Part shown: piece by piece, positions 25,901 to 38,840 of the stretch
Position numbering within the stretch: the first letter of the stretch is position 1
Layout: the number at the start of each line of letters is the position of its first letter
Assembly (NCBI GenBank): GCA_034008185.1
Contig: CM067082.1
Coordinates: 102,171,311 to 102,235,310, forward strand
From: Gorsachius magnificus
Lineage: Eukaryota > Chordata > Aves > Pelecaniformes > Ardeidae
Reading direction: 5' to 3'
DNA length: 64,000 nt
Notes under the pieces: model-generated
Told to the model about the DNA's origin: nothing
Database searches by the model: none
Seen by the model: only the letters and a program-made list of their open reading frames with translations
Translations under genes and position numbers: made by a program

Positions 25901-28900
25901 CACACGCATGGCTTTGCTCATGGGGGTCGGTGGCTCCAGGCTTTTTGTCCTGCTCCACTGTCCCTGCTGTACCAGCAATGGCAGGGGGCTGTGGTGAGGG
26001 GATAGGAGGGTTGCCAGGGCAGGGGAGAGAGGCTGTGGCCTCTTTCTGTGGCTGCAGGTGGTAGCCCCTGAGAAAGCTGAATGACCCTTGCTGTTTCTGG
26101 GCTGTGGGAACATACCAGATCACTCTGTGGCTCACGCATAGGAGATGCAGCTCCTAGTCCTCAGGAGAGCTTCCCTGCTCTCTGATGTCTGCACGTGCTG
26201 GTCACATCCCTTGCATGCAGGCAAAGCTGCAGTGGGCTGCTCTACACGTATGCCAAATGTCCCTGGTCCTAGCAGAAACGCTTTCCTTAAAGAACTGAAT
26301 ACACAGTGTGGCACTTGATGAGGCTGCTTTGGGTTGGTTAAGTTCCTTCTTCTGCCACACCTCCATCAGGCTCCCAGAAAATCATTAGGTTTGGAGTCTG
26401 CTGCATGGTTTGGGTTTGTGTAAGCAGGGTGAGTCAACTGGGTTCTCAGTCAGACTTCTTTCAATCTTACCATGCGTACAGCCAACCATCAACGCAATCA
26501 GGAGTTATGCATGTCCCTTAATGTAGCTCTCGTTTCCGCATGATCTTCACACTCATCTTTGCCCACCAGCTCAGCACCAGGGAGCAAGGAGTTGCCCTCC
26601 GCTCAAGGCACACAGCTTCGAGCCAGGGATTTCTCTATGCTGAGCTCACGTGCACAGGAGAAACACCATCTGCCCATGAGCCAAGTGCTTCAGTTAAGAA
26701 TGAACTTAATTGGGGATTATTTACAGAGGGTTTGCTGCCCCCCTGACCCCCACCCCGTGCAGCTTGGGAGGGGGGAGAGGAGGGAGTGCAAGGCTCTTGT
26801 TTTCTATTTAAGCCTGTGTCTGAAAAGGAGACTCTCCCTTGAATTTTTTTTTCTAAAAGCAAATTCTACGCCAAATCTGTAATCAGATACAAAAGGGAAC
26901 AAACGCCAAAAGCAAAGGCAGCCAAAGGGAGCTTTTAATCTTGGAAACCGCTTTCCCACCTGGCCAAGAAGTCCCTGCATGTGCCTGGCACGATGGGCCA
27001 GCCCGCCCTGAGTCACCAGTGAAGGCCTGCCTGGTGCTCAAGTGTTGACTCTCGACTGTCTTGAGTCCTGGTTGTTGCTGCCTCACTTTGACCTTTAAAA
27101 AATGTTTCAGGTGAGAGAGGAGGAAAGGCATGTACCTCTTGTGTTGAGGATTTACATGCCTTGTCTGCCTGGAATGGAGCTTATAGCCTAGGTGCTTTAG
27201 GAAGTAGCTCCTTAAATTTCTGCCAGAACAGGCCAGCCTTGTGTGTGAAGGAGAAGGTGGTATTTGCTAGTTCTTTTGAAACATCTTCCGTTGGTCTCAG
27301 CTTCTACCTCATTACAGGATCATTCACTGTGTTCCAGTTTAAGGTTTGCTGTTGGCAATTGTCTCTGTCATTGGGTCCACCAAATTCTACCCATGATGTA
27401 CTAATGAATCTGCAGGCCTATGAGAAGTAGCTCCCACCTACTTTAACCATTTGGGACTGATCAGCAAATTCTGGAGATCCATTTTGGTGACCTGAAGAAA
27501 ATGCTAAATATACTTGCTGCTTTTATAGCCTTTATCATGTTTGCATACAAGAAAGGGACAAGCCCCTCTTATTTGCTCTTCATCTGCACTGAAAGGCAGC
27601 TTGTTGCCACCATTATTGTAAACATCAGTGAAGTGTTGCCACCTCGTTTTGACTAATGAGAATATGTCACCAAGAGGAATCTAGGAGCACAGGCTATTGT
27701 TGATGCCGCTTGTTCACATTCCTCTAGCCAGAAGGCTGCTGAACTCAAGCGTGATTGAGAGTCTCTTGAGGATGACCCTAGGCTTGGGCACCAAGTGAGA
27801 GGTCATTTTTTCCAAAGAGATGTCACCCCAAGTTAAACACTTGGAAAAGACAAGCCATGGTGATCTCTCATGGAGCTAAAACAGAGACCTGGATTTCTTC
27901 ACTGAATACTTGTAGTGTATTTCACTCTTTAAAGTACATTCACAAGATGCTTACATGAGTTGTTCTCTTTAGCTCATTTGAGGTTTTTATTGCTGCAGTG
28001 TGGGTGGAAGAAATGAAACTAATTGCAGACTGCTCAAGTAAAGAAAGGAGCAGAAATAACACTTCACTTGCAGAGAAAGATGAGATGATGCTTTTCCTGT
28101 GTTCCTAAGACTCCTTTCTGTGTCTGTGAGTCAGAGGATGTGTGATTTCCTTATCTCTGAACTGACTCTTCCATGGAGCTTGTCCATTTGTGGCAAGAGG
28201 TTGTACTGGATTTGGAAGGAAAGCTGTAGTCTGTTGTCTGGTGCCTGAGATGAAAATTCTGGCACCTTTAACCACCAACCCAACAAAACCATGTGCTGTT
28301 TGGGTAGGTATAACTTCTCGTAGAAGCTGAGCGAGATCACTCCAAGAAATAAAATATAGGAGGTGCATTTTAAATACCAGAGCAGGCTGGTGCATCTCCT
28401 TCCTACAGAAGGTAGAACTGGGACTTGTACATGCAAACTATTCTTACTTTGCTATTAATATATGAAATAAATATGTATAATAAAGGAATAGACAATGTTG
28501 TTGTCTGTTAAGTCTTGTCAACTTACAGTTAATCCTATCAAAGATGCTTTATAAAGGAGAACAGCCAGGCAAATTTCAGCGAGTAGCTGAATGTGCTAGG
28601 GAACAAAAAACTGCAACAGAGGACTCCCTGGAATGTTGTAAAAAACTTCTACAGAAGTGGTCTGTTTCAAGTTGAAGATTGGGGAATGGCATAATAAAAA
28701 ATAAATTGTTTTTCCCCTCTTTGTATTAGAAAAGCCTCAGGCCATAAATGTCTTGAAAGAAATGGATTTTTTTTTTTCCCCTTCTGAATGGATCAGAGTT
28801 GCTTGAAAGAAATCATGTTGTTTGTACATAACCCACAAGAGCAGCAGGGTTTAGATTCCTATTTTTAGTATCAGTAAGTCAACCAGCTTGGTACGCTGGG

Positions 28901-29769
28901 AAATCCCCAACTCCTGGTACCTAAAGGTTAATATTATCAGTTCTCCAAGAACTGGTTGAGAAGATATTTTAGTTCCATTAGCTCAGCTTGTGTTATCAGT
29001 TGTAATAATAATAGTAAATTTATTGCTTGTATTATCATAGCCCCTCAAAGAGCTGGATAAGACTGTTATTTTCTCTAGTTCATGCTGAAACTTAGGGTTT
29101 TTTACTTCTGCGTTAAACCTAAATTCAGCCTTTCCACTACAATGCTCAGAAGGGATCTTTCTACCTCACATCTTTTTAGTAAACAATCCTCGTAAACCCA
29201 GATTATAGCCTTAAAGCAGAAAGTAGAAGAAACCTCAACTCTTAGTAGAGAGGACAAAAAATGCCCTTTGTACAGGAAGCATCTATGCAGTCAAATAAAA
29301 AAATCATTGAGATGTGATGTGCAATTCTGGTGTGGGCCAAAACCTGCGCAAACAACTTTAAAGGTGATCACAGTTAAAACCCACAGATTTTAATGCCAAC
29401 AGATACTACTTGTAACACAGATGTACTGTCCTGCCATACCCAAGTATCTAGGTGTTCAAAATAATAACTTTGGGTATATGAGCATGCAAAACACATACCT
29501 ATTGAAAGATCCTGTACCTACATACCTACTCATGTGTAACTTTGGGTCTTTTTATTTGCTCACAGGTTATGAAACCTGGAGGTTTCTCATTTTCCAGCTT
29601 TTCTCTTCAACCATAACAGCTGGAAACATACGTGTGGGTTTTTTGGTTGGGTTTTTTTTTACATGAAAACTGAGATTCTTACTTAGTGACATGACTGAAA
29701 AGGCTGGAGCTTTAAAAAAAAAAAAAGACACTGAAAAGAAAAATAAGACTCATGATAAAATCACAAGAG

Positions 29770-29850
29770 CAGGCTACACTGACTCCACTGAAATTAATGA
29801 TAAAAGAGGCATTGACTTAGTGGGAATGAGTTTCACCCTGAGAATGAAAA
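29770..29850. repeat. Old sauropsid interspersed repeat fragment
   Basis: CTACACTGACTCCACTGAAA followed by GGCATTGACTTAGTGGGAATGA and GTTTCACCCTGAG resembles a widespread old bird/turtle repeat with paired 'cactgaagtcaatgg' and 'cattgacttcagtggga' motifs. Family name not known to me. Degenerate. Confidence 0.45.
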
Positions 29851-30569
29851 TAACTGAAAATTATTATTTGAGTTACCGCAAATTTAAAGTTATGGCTGCT
29901 AAGGTATCCTAACCTTCATGCCCATATGTGACAATGCTCAGTTCCCCCTAAAAAAAATGTTACCTGTTCCCCTCTTCTTTATGTGGTACTCGGAATAACT
30001 TCAGCGCTCTCGGGGCTTGTGAACCCTCACCCTACAGCCAGGTGCAGTCAGACCCTGCTTACAAAATTTCTGAAGGAGTTTTTAGATCCTTGGTTGGGTT
30101 TTTTTTGCCTGAGAATGGATTTAAAAGCATATGGATAGTTGATAATTTGTTTAAGGTTATGCTAAAGTTTTGGGCGTACCATGAGTCTGTGCTTTATGAC
30201 TGATACTAAGAGATGCCATCCTGATAGCTTGCAGTGATCATTCTGACGACGACGGTAGTGATGGACGTGGTGAGTGTCCTTACTTGTAATGAGCTGCCTC
30301 ACGTCCTTTTCCCTCAAATGTACAAATGCCAGTATTTTGCTTAAAGCTTTCCAGTTGGCACAAAGCAGTAGAAACAGCAGGGAGCGACAGCAAACGGTTT
30401 CTGAGATGCTTTATTCTCTTGAGGGTATGTTCTCAGCGAGTGTCCCCAGGAGCCACATGGGCATGTGGAGGCGAGGGCAAGGGACAGGAGGCTCCTAGCA
30501 CTGGCTGCCTTCCATCTCCTCTCCTCTCCGTGTCCGATTGTCTTTTTTTCATCCTCCTCCTTTCTGGGA

Positions 30570-32060
30570 TTCAAGAATATGTCATGTGCTCTTGAGGCAT
30601 TCGAAGCACCATGTGTATTTTGTCTAGAAAGAAATAGCTTAGTGCTTTATCTAGTGATATGTTGGCTATGCGGTTTGCTTGCTCTTTTGTACAACTCTCT
30701 CCCGTGTGCCAATTTAACAACTTGGTTAAATAACGACGGAGGTGCAGTAACCTTTCTATTGCTAAGGGTAAAACTTCTTCCCTTTGTGGAGCCAAATACA
30801 CCAAAGCAGGCTACCAAAGCCACGCTGCTTTTCCAGTTTAACGGGTTTAGCTGTTGTTACTGGATTGCCACCGAGTTTATTACGGTTTCATAACTCACCC
30901 AGGGCTGGCAGCGAACATTTTGGTTTTTCTTTCTTTGCCTGTGCAGTGGTAGTGATAGTCATCGGGGCTCTCAGCCCTGCAGATAATCTCTTCAGGGTTA
31001 TCATTTACTTACAAACAGACGCGTGAAGTATTTGTGAAAAGGCTTTTGAAGTGGCGATGCAGGCGGATGCTGCCCGGAGCTGCAGAGCAGGCGGTGTTTA
31101 CACAGGGGCAGAGGATTTCTCTGCCCGGCATGGTTCTCCTCAAGTGCTCGTATTCTGCGGCTACGCTGTTTGCCTTTCTAATGAAGTGAACTGTTTGTTT
31201 GAAATATGTGGTAGAAGGTATTTAAACAGAGACTAAAGTAAACTTTCGGGCTGTTCAAATAAGCCATGCATATCTGGTTTGTGAAGCGAAGGAAAACAAT
31301 TTGCCTGCAGCTTACCTCTGGGAAGGGCGGTTAGGAGCTGTTCAAATAACGAGCTGGGCTGCGGCGGATGTTCCTGCAGCCTCTTACGGGCCTTCGGCGA
31401 TGACTGCTGCTCATGTAGGCATTCCTCGGGATGCTGCCTCCACACAGAGCTCAGAATCACTGTCATTAATTTAAAAAGGGGATTTATTCATTAGCTGCGA
31501 AAACTTGCGTACATTCATATTTGATTAAAACCATCCCAATTAGACAATGGACTGTTGAGAGCCAACATATGCTGTTGCCTTTATAACGTCATTAGTAACC
31601 CAGAGTCCCCACTTTGAAATAAGATCGTGCCCGAGTACGCAGATATCTGTTTCTGCCTAGCCAGATGGAGGTCAGCAACATAACTGAAATTGCTAGTCCT
31701 CATCGTAGAGAGGGGAACAGGAATCCGAGGAAGGTGGTAACAAATGAACTTGGATCCTGCTCCTGGCAAGGCACGAGGTATCAATGGCTGATAGGATGCT
31801 TGGTACACGCACTGCAGAGCTCTGGTAATAAGTTTCTGCCTAACCGCAAGCAGGAGTTCAGAGAGCAAAGGAGGGCTGGGAGAAGTGATACTCTTTGTGG
31901 TTATGGCATTACAATTCGTCTCGGACAACCTCACTGCTGTTCCCAGCTCCGCCGCGGTTGTGCCTAGTGGGAGCGTTAGTCGGCTGCGGCACAGCGTTTC
32001 TCAACAATGACTGGCAAAACGGAGATCTTGATGGTGGGGAACGTTTTTCATCCCGGGCCA
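30570..32060. promoter_or_regulatory. Candidate conserved intronic enhancer cluster
   Basis: A long repeat-free block with unusual retention of CpG (AATAACGACGGAGG, TTTAACGGGTTTAG, ACAGACGCGTGAAG, TTCTGCGGCTACGCTG) and factor-like words. Around 31530-31600 these include a SOX-type ACAATGG, homeodomain CAATTAG and ATTAGTAA, and CRE-like ATAACGTCATTAG, then CGTGCCCGAGTACGCAG. Open frames of 100-142 codons here (for example + 30465-30893) match nothing I know and may reflect the low stop density of constrained non-coding DNA. GLI3 introns are known to contain limb and neural enhancers. Confidence 0.42.
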
Positions 32061-32994
32061 TAGCACAAAACAATTAAAACTGGTCATGTGGGGAGTTCAG
32101 GAGCAGAGATTTCCAGCCCTGTCCAATAGAGACCATATGTTTCCATCCATAATTTATATTTTTTGGTGGGGAAGAAAGCATCAAGTTGGTTGGGACTACA
32201 ATGCCGCATCCTCTGGCATTGTTCCCTGCACATTCTCCTCGGGAGCAAGGGGAGTCACAACACTTCAGAATCCTTCAGTTCAGCATAGAGATTAAAACAA
32301 ACAAAAAGTCCTTATGCTCCCAGAGTGCAATAAATATGCTAGGATTTCAATAGGATCCAAACAAGCAACAATAGTAGCATTAAGAGCTGGCAAATCCTTT
32401 GATGTTATTGACCAGAAAAGGACTGCTGTCGTCTCTGTCACGAACATTTAAACTTTTGACCTCCAACCTTTGTGTCAAATGGCTTTTCCATATGGAGGGT
32501 TACTATACCTCTCCGAGTGCCACTGCATTTAGTAGAGCATCAAACACTTCACTGGCGGGAAACCAATGCTTAATGTGTTGGAAAAGCTCCAAGATTGCCA
32601 GAGGGTGGGATTGAGGAGAGCTGTCCCCTATTCTGCCGGAGGGTAAATGAAGTCCCCCACGAAGTCCCCTGTTTTCCTATAGCCAGATTGCGTCTGAACT
32701 CCACGCAGAAGGGAGGATTGCGTCTCGGTGGGCAGGGGATAGACATCTTAAGTTATTTTCATTACCACCATGTGCTTGCCGTTAGCTGTAGACCAAAGCT
32801 CTCTTTTGTGCAGTGTGTTGTGCAAACATACAACTGAAAGATGGGCTTTTACAGGCTTGGGAAGTCTTCATGCTCGGGCCGCAGAGCTGTATGGGATGAA
32901 GTCCCCCAGCTCAGGCGCTGCCCTTGGTGATATGCTGGCTGAGTGTCTGGGGAGGGGGCTTGCAGCCATCTTGGCCTTGGGGGACACGCCAGGA

Positions 32995-33390
32995 GTGCAC
33001 AGAGCATGAGGGGCCATACTGGCCCACACCACAGGCCTGTCCAGCCTGGCATCCATTCCAACCAATGACCAAAAGCAGATGCCCAGCAGTTAATATAAGA
33101 ATCAGGTGATTCTCCTCTCCTTTTACCCCCAAGCACTCTCCCAACTTCCCCAAATTTGCAGCCCAGGAATTTCCTGTTCTCTTAAGTGGTTTCTACACAT
33201 TTGGACCCTTACTGCATTCCTCTTCTGTGACTTTCTCCTTGAGGCCATTTAAACTTTTGGTGCCCGTAGCCTCCTGTGGCAGTTCACTGTGTGGCAGGGA
33301 ATAGTGGTCTGTGCGCCTCATCCTCGTTTGGCCATCTGACCCCTCTTCTGGCTCCTGTTGTCTCCTTGTAGCACCCTTGGCTTCCCCTCT
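32995..33390 (-). mobile_element. Old CR1-type LINE 3' region, ~400 bp, minus strand
   Basis: The stretch follows in order the antisense words of an old CR1 3' region. These include CCTGTCCAGCCTGGCATCC, CCAATGACCAAAAGCAGATG, AATCAGGTGATTCTCCTCTC, GGCCATTTAAACTTTTGGTG, GCCTCCTGTGGCAGTTC (the usual 'catcctgtggcaa-gagttcc' segment) and CTCGTTTGGCCATCTGACCC (the 'tttcatttggtgacccc' segment). It is much diverged and has no coding capacity. Edges are approximate. Its GC content is higher than the flanks. Confidence 0.65.
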
Positions 33391-35049
33391 AGGATATGAA
33401 GAGAGGAATGAAAAGCAGTGACCTCCTCTTTAGTGCCCCCTTACCCTCCTGGGGGTAAAGAAGAACAGTCCTTTCCCTTTTCTCTCTTATTTGTGGGGTT
33501 GTGCTCCACCTACTTCTACATTTTCTCCTATCTTATCCCTTAATCACCAAGCTGAAGAACATGGCATAGGCAGGTAATGTAACTTTTTCTCTGGTCTGCC
33601 TGGACTGGAGGCTAGAGAAAGCGATGCTGTTGTAATCATCTGTAGTAGTGCCAAAAAGCTCAGTGAGAGACTGGAACCCTATTGCTGTAAGCCCTCTAGA
33701 CAGGTAATGTAAAGATGGAAACTGCCCTGAAGAGCTTGGTTTTGTGCTGTTGCTGTGCAGAAAAACCTTTGCTAATGCTTTGCCTGCTACTGCATTTGTA
33801 TGCTTCTGCCTGTTCATGTCTCCATTCTTCCATTTTGTTCTTTCCTCTCATTAACGGGAGTGTTTTTCCTCCCTGCTGAGGCTGGACCTACCCACACAGT
33901 CTGTGACACTCGGGTCGTAGCAGTGAGACTCATGCGAGTAGGACGCAGCGCGGGCAGGAGAGCTCAGGAGATGCTGGTGCTGGTTCTGCAGCTAGGTGAC
34001 CTCTGCAGTTGCATGCCCCTGTTCCGCAGCTCTGATGCGACTGGGTGCAGCGTCTGGTTTTGACACATCGCGCTGCTAACTCAGGGCTGTCCTCACGGGG
34101 TGTAAGGACTATGGGCGTTAATTGAGCTGAGGTTGTTGACTGATTTTTTTTGATTTCTGTTTTTAAACAAGTATGCTCAGACATACGTGCCCTTCATCCC
34201 ATTTCTCAGCGGTGGTGCTAGTTGTAAGTGGGTCATGTAAAGGCTTGGCCTCTTTTGGTAAGCAGCACTTAGTTCCCAAAACAAGAGAAGCATAGGCGAG
34301 ATCCTGCCACTACATCTGCAGAGAACAAGGGGATGAAGGTGAGGGTGTTGGTGTGACTTCATGAGGAACTTGCCATACGTTGTAGAGAGAAAAGCCCTTT
34401 GGTGGGGAAGAGGAAATAGGGGGATCCTAACAGTAATCCTAAACCCCCAACTAACTCAGATTGACTGGAATATCGACAATATGACATTCTCAAAAATAGG
34501 CTGAATGAGCACTTAGGATAAATGTCAATACCACAAATTAAAGGAGCTCGCTGTACTTTCCATCTTCAGTAATGATCTGAAACAAAAAGTTCTCAGCATA
34601 AAAATTAAATTTAGGGGAGAAACTCTGTAAGAAGCTGAGGGAAGATGAGGGAACAAGGAGGAAGAAAACAGCTTGAAGTCAAGTATTTAGAAATGTCAAG
34701 AAGCAATAACCAAGAGCCAGTTCGTGTTGCCTTTACTTGACTTGGGCAGTGCCCATTTCACCATCAGTCCCCTAGAAATGGTAGGGTAGGTCACTGCCAC
34801 GTGCTGAAGGCACTGTATCATAGTGGGAAAATGAAAGGTAATGGTATTTGAGTCTGTGCATAAGAAACAAGTACCCCTGCTGGAAAGAGAAATTTGCAGA
34901 AATTGGTTATTTGTATTATAAATTGCTAAGGCTACCTCCTCCTAAACTGTGTCATGTCAGCCTACGTGGAAACCTGATGCCCAAGCGTGCAGGGGTGACA
35001 GCTATATCTCTCTCCCAAGCTGGAAGAAACCCAGGGAGCAAAAACAAGT
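33391..35049. other. Intron 3 block: unique sequence
   Basis: Follows the old CR1 fragment. Mixed composition, no recognised element. Frames are all under 95 codons. Confidence 0.6.
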
Positions 35050-35480
35050 GACTGTGATTAATTTAGAATATGGATATAGAGATTAAAGGATGCAATAAAT
35101 ATATATTATCGAGTGGCCTGACAGCACGTGATCACTATCTGCTCATCTGTAAGAGCTTGAAGAGTGTAAACACCGCAGAAGGAGAGTAATTGCTAAGGAT
35201 GGTACAGAGCGAAGCTAAATAATTATGAATATTCGGATTAAACTTTTAAAAAATCAGGTTGAACAGCAGGGAAAAAGAAGTCTCTCCAAGTGTTCATCTG
35301 ATTGTGCATCCCATAGAATCTGAACTGTTTTAATATCTAAAAATAGACATAATTGATCTAATTATACTTTTCCCTCTCTAATTCCTATCATGCCATAAAT
35401 TACTCATCAAAGCTGCTAAGTATAACCTATTTTCAAGTCTTTCACCCTGTGGTCCAGACCTTCAGCTGCTGGAAATCTGT
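35050..35480. promoter_or_regulatory. Candidate conserved intronic enhancer
   Basis: Motif-dense unique sequence. It has TTATCGAGTGGCCTG, a CACGTG E-box (35124-35129), CATCTG (35144-35149), FOX-like TGTAAACA (about 35165), AGTAATTGC, then TAATTATGAATATTCGGATT with an OTX/PITX-like GGATTA, and TTGATCTAATTATAC further right. There are almost no simple-repeat features. The texture is what one sees in vertebrate ultraconserved developmental enhancers. Inference only. Confidence 0.45.
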
Positions 35481-36399
35481 TTAGCTACAGTGATTTTCAT
35501 CGTGCTGTACTGATACCCAACTTTGAGATTTGGCCTTTCAAATAGCTTTTAAACTTGGTTCTGGTACACAGAAGAGCACACAAATCTCCAAAGCATCATT
35601 TAAACAATGTTTGTAGACTGATTCACAATGCTGCTTTGTAAACCTTGTTGAATTACCTGACTTGCTTTATTTGTTCCCACATCAAATCAGCAGCAATACA
35701 AGGGTATTCTAGACTTTTTTCCTAGTTTCTAGCTTTCTGTTACCTCTCCTTAGCCACATTTACCTTAGCATCTTGCAGATATTTGTCATTGCTGAGTTAA
35801 TGTGTGCAGCTGATAGCAGGGCATTCAAATGCTTTTCTTGAGCTGCGTTGAGCCGTAGGGAATAACTAAGCTGTTGTACGGCACCTCCTTGTTCCCACTG
35901 GTCAGGAAGCCCACGTTAAACCTCTGCTTAGGAGTAGTTTGGAGCTGAAAGCCTTGCTGTGAGATTCCTCCTTTAGTTCTCTCCAGTGTGGATCAGGATT
36001 TATTTCTTTTATAATCTTTTCATTTCCTTCATTTCCTTAGTGTTCATTCCTTAGCTGGAATTTGCTGCGTGTTACAGAAATAGGCATGCACATGTACATA
36101 GGTACAAATTATTTATGTATATATTGTGGTTAATGCATCCAGTTACTTGCTGCTCGTAGAGGAGGAAACATTGAGGATGTGATCCTTCATACACATGTGT
36201 AATCAAAGGTGGGAAGCATTCCAGAGCATCTGGGTGAAACCACTTGTCTGGGGTTGTTGAGAATTAAACATGGATGCTTTTTTTGTTTTTCATAATTTGG
36301 GGGAGCGTGTGTGTGGATTTCTAAGTGGTGGAAGACGCACTGACGCCTGGTGGCACAAGAAGTTAGGGGGAGCAACAGCAAAACAGCAAGTGTGCTGCA

Positions 36400-36550
36400 A
36401 GGCAGAAGCTGAATTATTTTTTCGCTGCAGAGCCCATCGAAGGTAGCAGAGGGAGGGATTTCTTTTGTCAGCTTCCTGGCAGAGGACAATTTGTCATTTT
36501 CTTGCGGAGACCACATTATTAAGTTTGTTAAGAAATGCTGCGTGGGATCC
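36400..36550. promoter_or_regulatory. Candidate short conserved element
   Basis: GCTGAATTATTTTTTCGCTG, CCCATCGAAGGTAGCAG, GGACAATTTGTCATTTTC (a CAATTTG/CAAATTG-like core), TTGCGGAGACCACATTATTA and AGAAATGCTGCGTGG. Unique, CpG-retaining, AT-rich. Weak support. Confidence 0.25.
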
Positions 36551-38023
36551 AGAGGTTATGAAAAAGATGAGCTGTGTTGCACCAAGAGCCAGCTGCATTA
36601 GATAAAACAATTTTCCCGCCAAGTAACATGGAGATGAGGCTAAGATGTCTTGTCATCATCATCTTTCCCTGAAAGCATGGGCCAGTGTACAGATGCTGGC
36701 TATGTGCAACTATTGCTCATGTTCATGAGGGTTTTCTAAGGTTGCTTATAGGATGAAGCAGCCAGTGTTGTTTGGGTGGAAGAAGCTTCCGAGGTGGGGT
36801 ATTCCTGGTGCATTTCCACCAGTTTGCTGTTTGTTCTTGGGTAAACTGTGCTGGTGGAGTGCTTTGGCTTTCCTCCTCTGAGAACATGCGTCCGGGGGGG
36901 CTGTGGGGCGGCAGTGCTGCAACTGCAGGTTCACGACTGCATGATCAGGGCAGCACAAGGAGCCCTTCCTTCACTTATCGGTGAGTCCATCCCAATGGAA
37001 ACAGTCATTTGTAAGTCACTGGGCTGTGATGGATCACAAATTATGTTCTTAAAGAATTTGAGACTCCTCAGTCCAGGGTGTTTTGTACATGCAATGTATT
37101 TATCACCCTGCAAATCTGTCTCTTACCGCTTTTGGTTTTTTCCTTTTTCCTTTTTGGATGGGCAAATGGCAGGGAGCACTGTAGCCAGTTGAATGGACTT
37201 GAGGAAATTTAGTTAGTATTCCAGAAGGCAGTCCTGCTCCTCAGACAGCAGAGTTGCAGTGACTGGGAGGAATAATAAAGCGTTCAAACTGAAATCAATC
37301 CAGCAGTTGTTTAGCCAATACCTGCAGCAAATTTGGCATATTAAAGACCTCTCAGTGCCAGCTGATGAAATAATTTCCAGCCACTTTTCTTCCAGCACAC
37401 CGATAACTGCTCCTCCTTCATGTGTTTGGCGCGATGGTTGTTGTGGAACTACTAAAACCAATAAAACATGTTCCCACAAAGTGTTTTAAGTTTACAAACT
37501 AAAAACTGGTAAAATAGATGGTCCGAAGTCTTAATTTTCGGTTTTGCAAAGGTAGGAATTATTTTTCAGCCATAACAAGAGGCACAGAGCTGGAACTGTG
37601 CTCAAGTTTGTGAGGCTTGGCTTGGAACTCCTGTGGTTTATTTTTAAGATCAGTGTATAGGCTGTGCAAGCACAAGCAGAGGGTAGGGAGGAGAAGTCTG
37701 ATCATCATTAATACACACAGACACATGGAAGGGATGTGATCTGATTGAAAATTGTGTTTTTCTCTGAAAGCATTACATCTACTGGATGTTACCACACTTA
37801 ACATTTAGTGTTACTGAAATAGAGAGGACTTACCAATTAAAATTTCTTTTTCTCACTCTCCCTCTGTGCATTTCTTGGCTTTCTCCATTTATTTGCTTTT
37901 TTTGGTTTTGTTGTGTTTTGCCATGGCTTTTTCTTTTTCTTACTTTAAATCCCCTTCTCTGTGAAGTCAGATGGCGAGTAGTCGTGTCCATGTCAACACG
38001 ACGGTTGCCACATTGGAAGCGTG

Positions 38024-38058
38024 CACGTGCACACATGGACACACACACAGACAGACAT
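38024..38058. repeat. CA-rich simple repeat
   Basis: GTGCACGTGCACACATGGAC continuing into ACACACACAGACAGACATAC. Imperfect (CA)n. Confidence 0.8.
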
Positions 38059-38539
38059 ACCAAAGCCTCCTGAGATAACTGGCTGTAGCACATCTGTGGA
38101 TTGGCCTGCAAATAAGCAGTGCTTCAGATGGCAACCAGCCACGCTAAAGCAGCAACCCCAGTCACCGTAGGGAGACTCTTCAAAGTGCACAAAGTTAAGT
38201 GCATGCATTAACGTGTGGCTGTGGCTCAGTCATTTTTCTTCCTGATTAAAGCCTCTGTACAAGCAGACGTAGAGAACATAACTCACCCCTTTTTGAAAGA
38301 GAACTAAAAAACCCCTCAAAGACAACATGTGCTCTTATTGAGCCCTAATGTAAGTTGTAATTAAACAGAAATCCAAAATTAGATATTTGCTTGGCAAAAA
38401 AGAACCTAACTCTTGCCATAAAACCTGGCAATACCATTAAGTTCAGATCAGTTGAAGTGAATGTACGTGAAGAAGCAGTGGTGCCCTTAGGGACTCCGCA
38501 AACCTGAATATTAGAAAATTCCCATCTGGTGATCAGCTT

Positions 38540-38840
38540 ATGAACCAAAGGAAGTGTAGAAATTTGCTGGCAAACTCTTCAAAACTGTTCTGCGTATTGA
38601 AAAGACATTAGCGGGGAGGCTATATTTTGCCTGAAATTGTTTCTGTTCCATCTGGTGTGAAAGCTTGGTACCACAGAGTTCGGCATCAAGACCATAATGA
38701 AAGTAAGCGGGAAGGAGATTTCACCTCAAATGAGGTTATATCTGAGACAGAGTTTTGCACCTGGCTCAGTTCTCATTTAATTTGGTGAGCTGATCGTCCT
38801 GAAGATGAATCTGCTAAAACGTAACGAGGGCTTCCTGTGC
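38540..38840. promoter_or_regulatory. Candidate conserved element
   Basis: Unique block with GTTCTGCGTATTGAAAAGAC, ATTAGCGGGGAGGC, AGTTCGGCATCAAGACC, AAGTAAGCGGGAAGG, TCATTTAATTTGGTGAGC and AAAACGTAACGAGG. Several CpGs are retained without a CpG island. Inference from texture only. Confidence 0.25.

Larger units (their letters stand above)
15821..29769. other. Intron 3 block: long unique stretch
   Basis: No exon, RNA gene or recognised repeat. A purine-rich stretch near 21.5-22.25 kb and a GC-richer stretch near 25.5-27.1 kb differ in composition from their flanks but match nothing I know. Frames reach 140 codons (24994-25416 +) without recognisable motifs. Confidence 0.6.

Noticed and set aside
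30465..30893. 142-codon + frame with hydrophobic stretches
   Set aside because: Hydrophobicity comes from T-rich DNA; no known protein is recognised. The region is better explained as constrained non-coding DNA.
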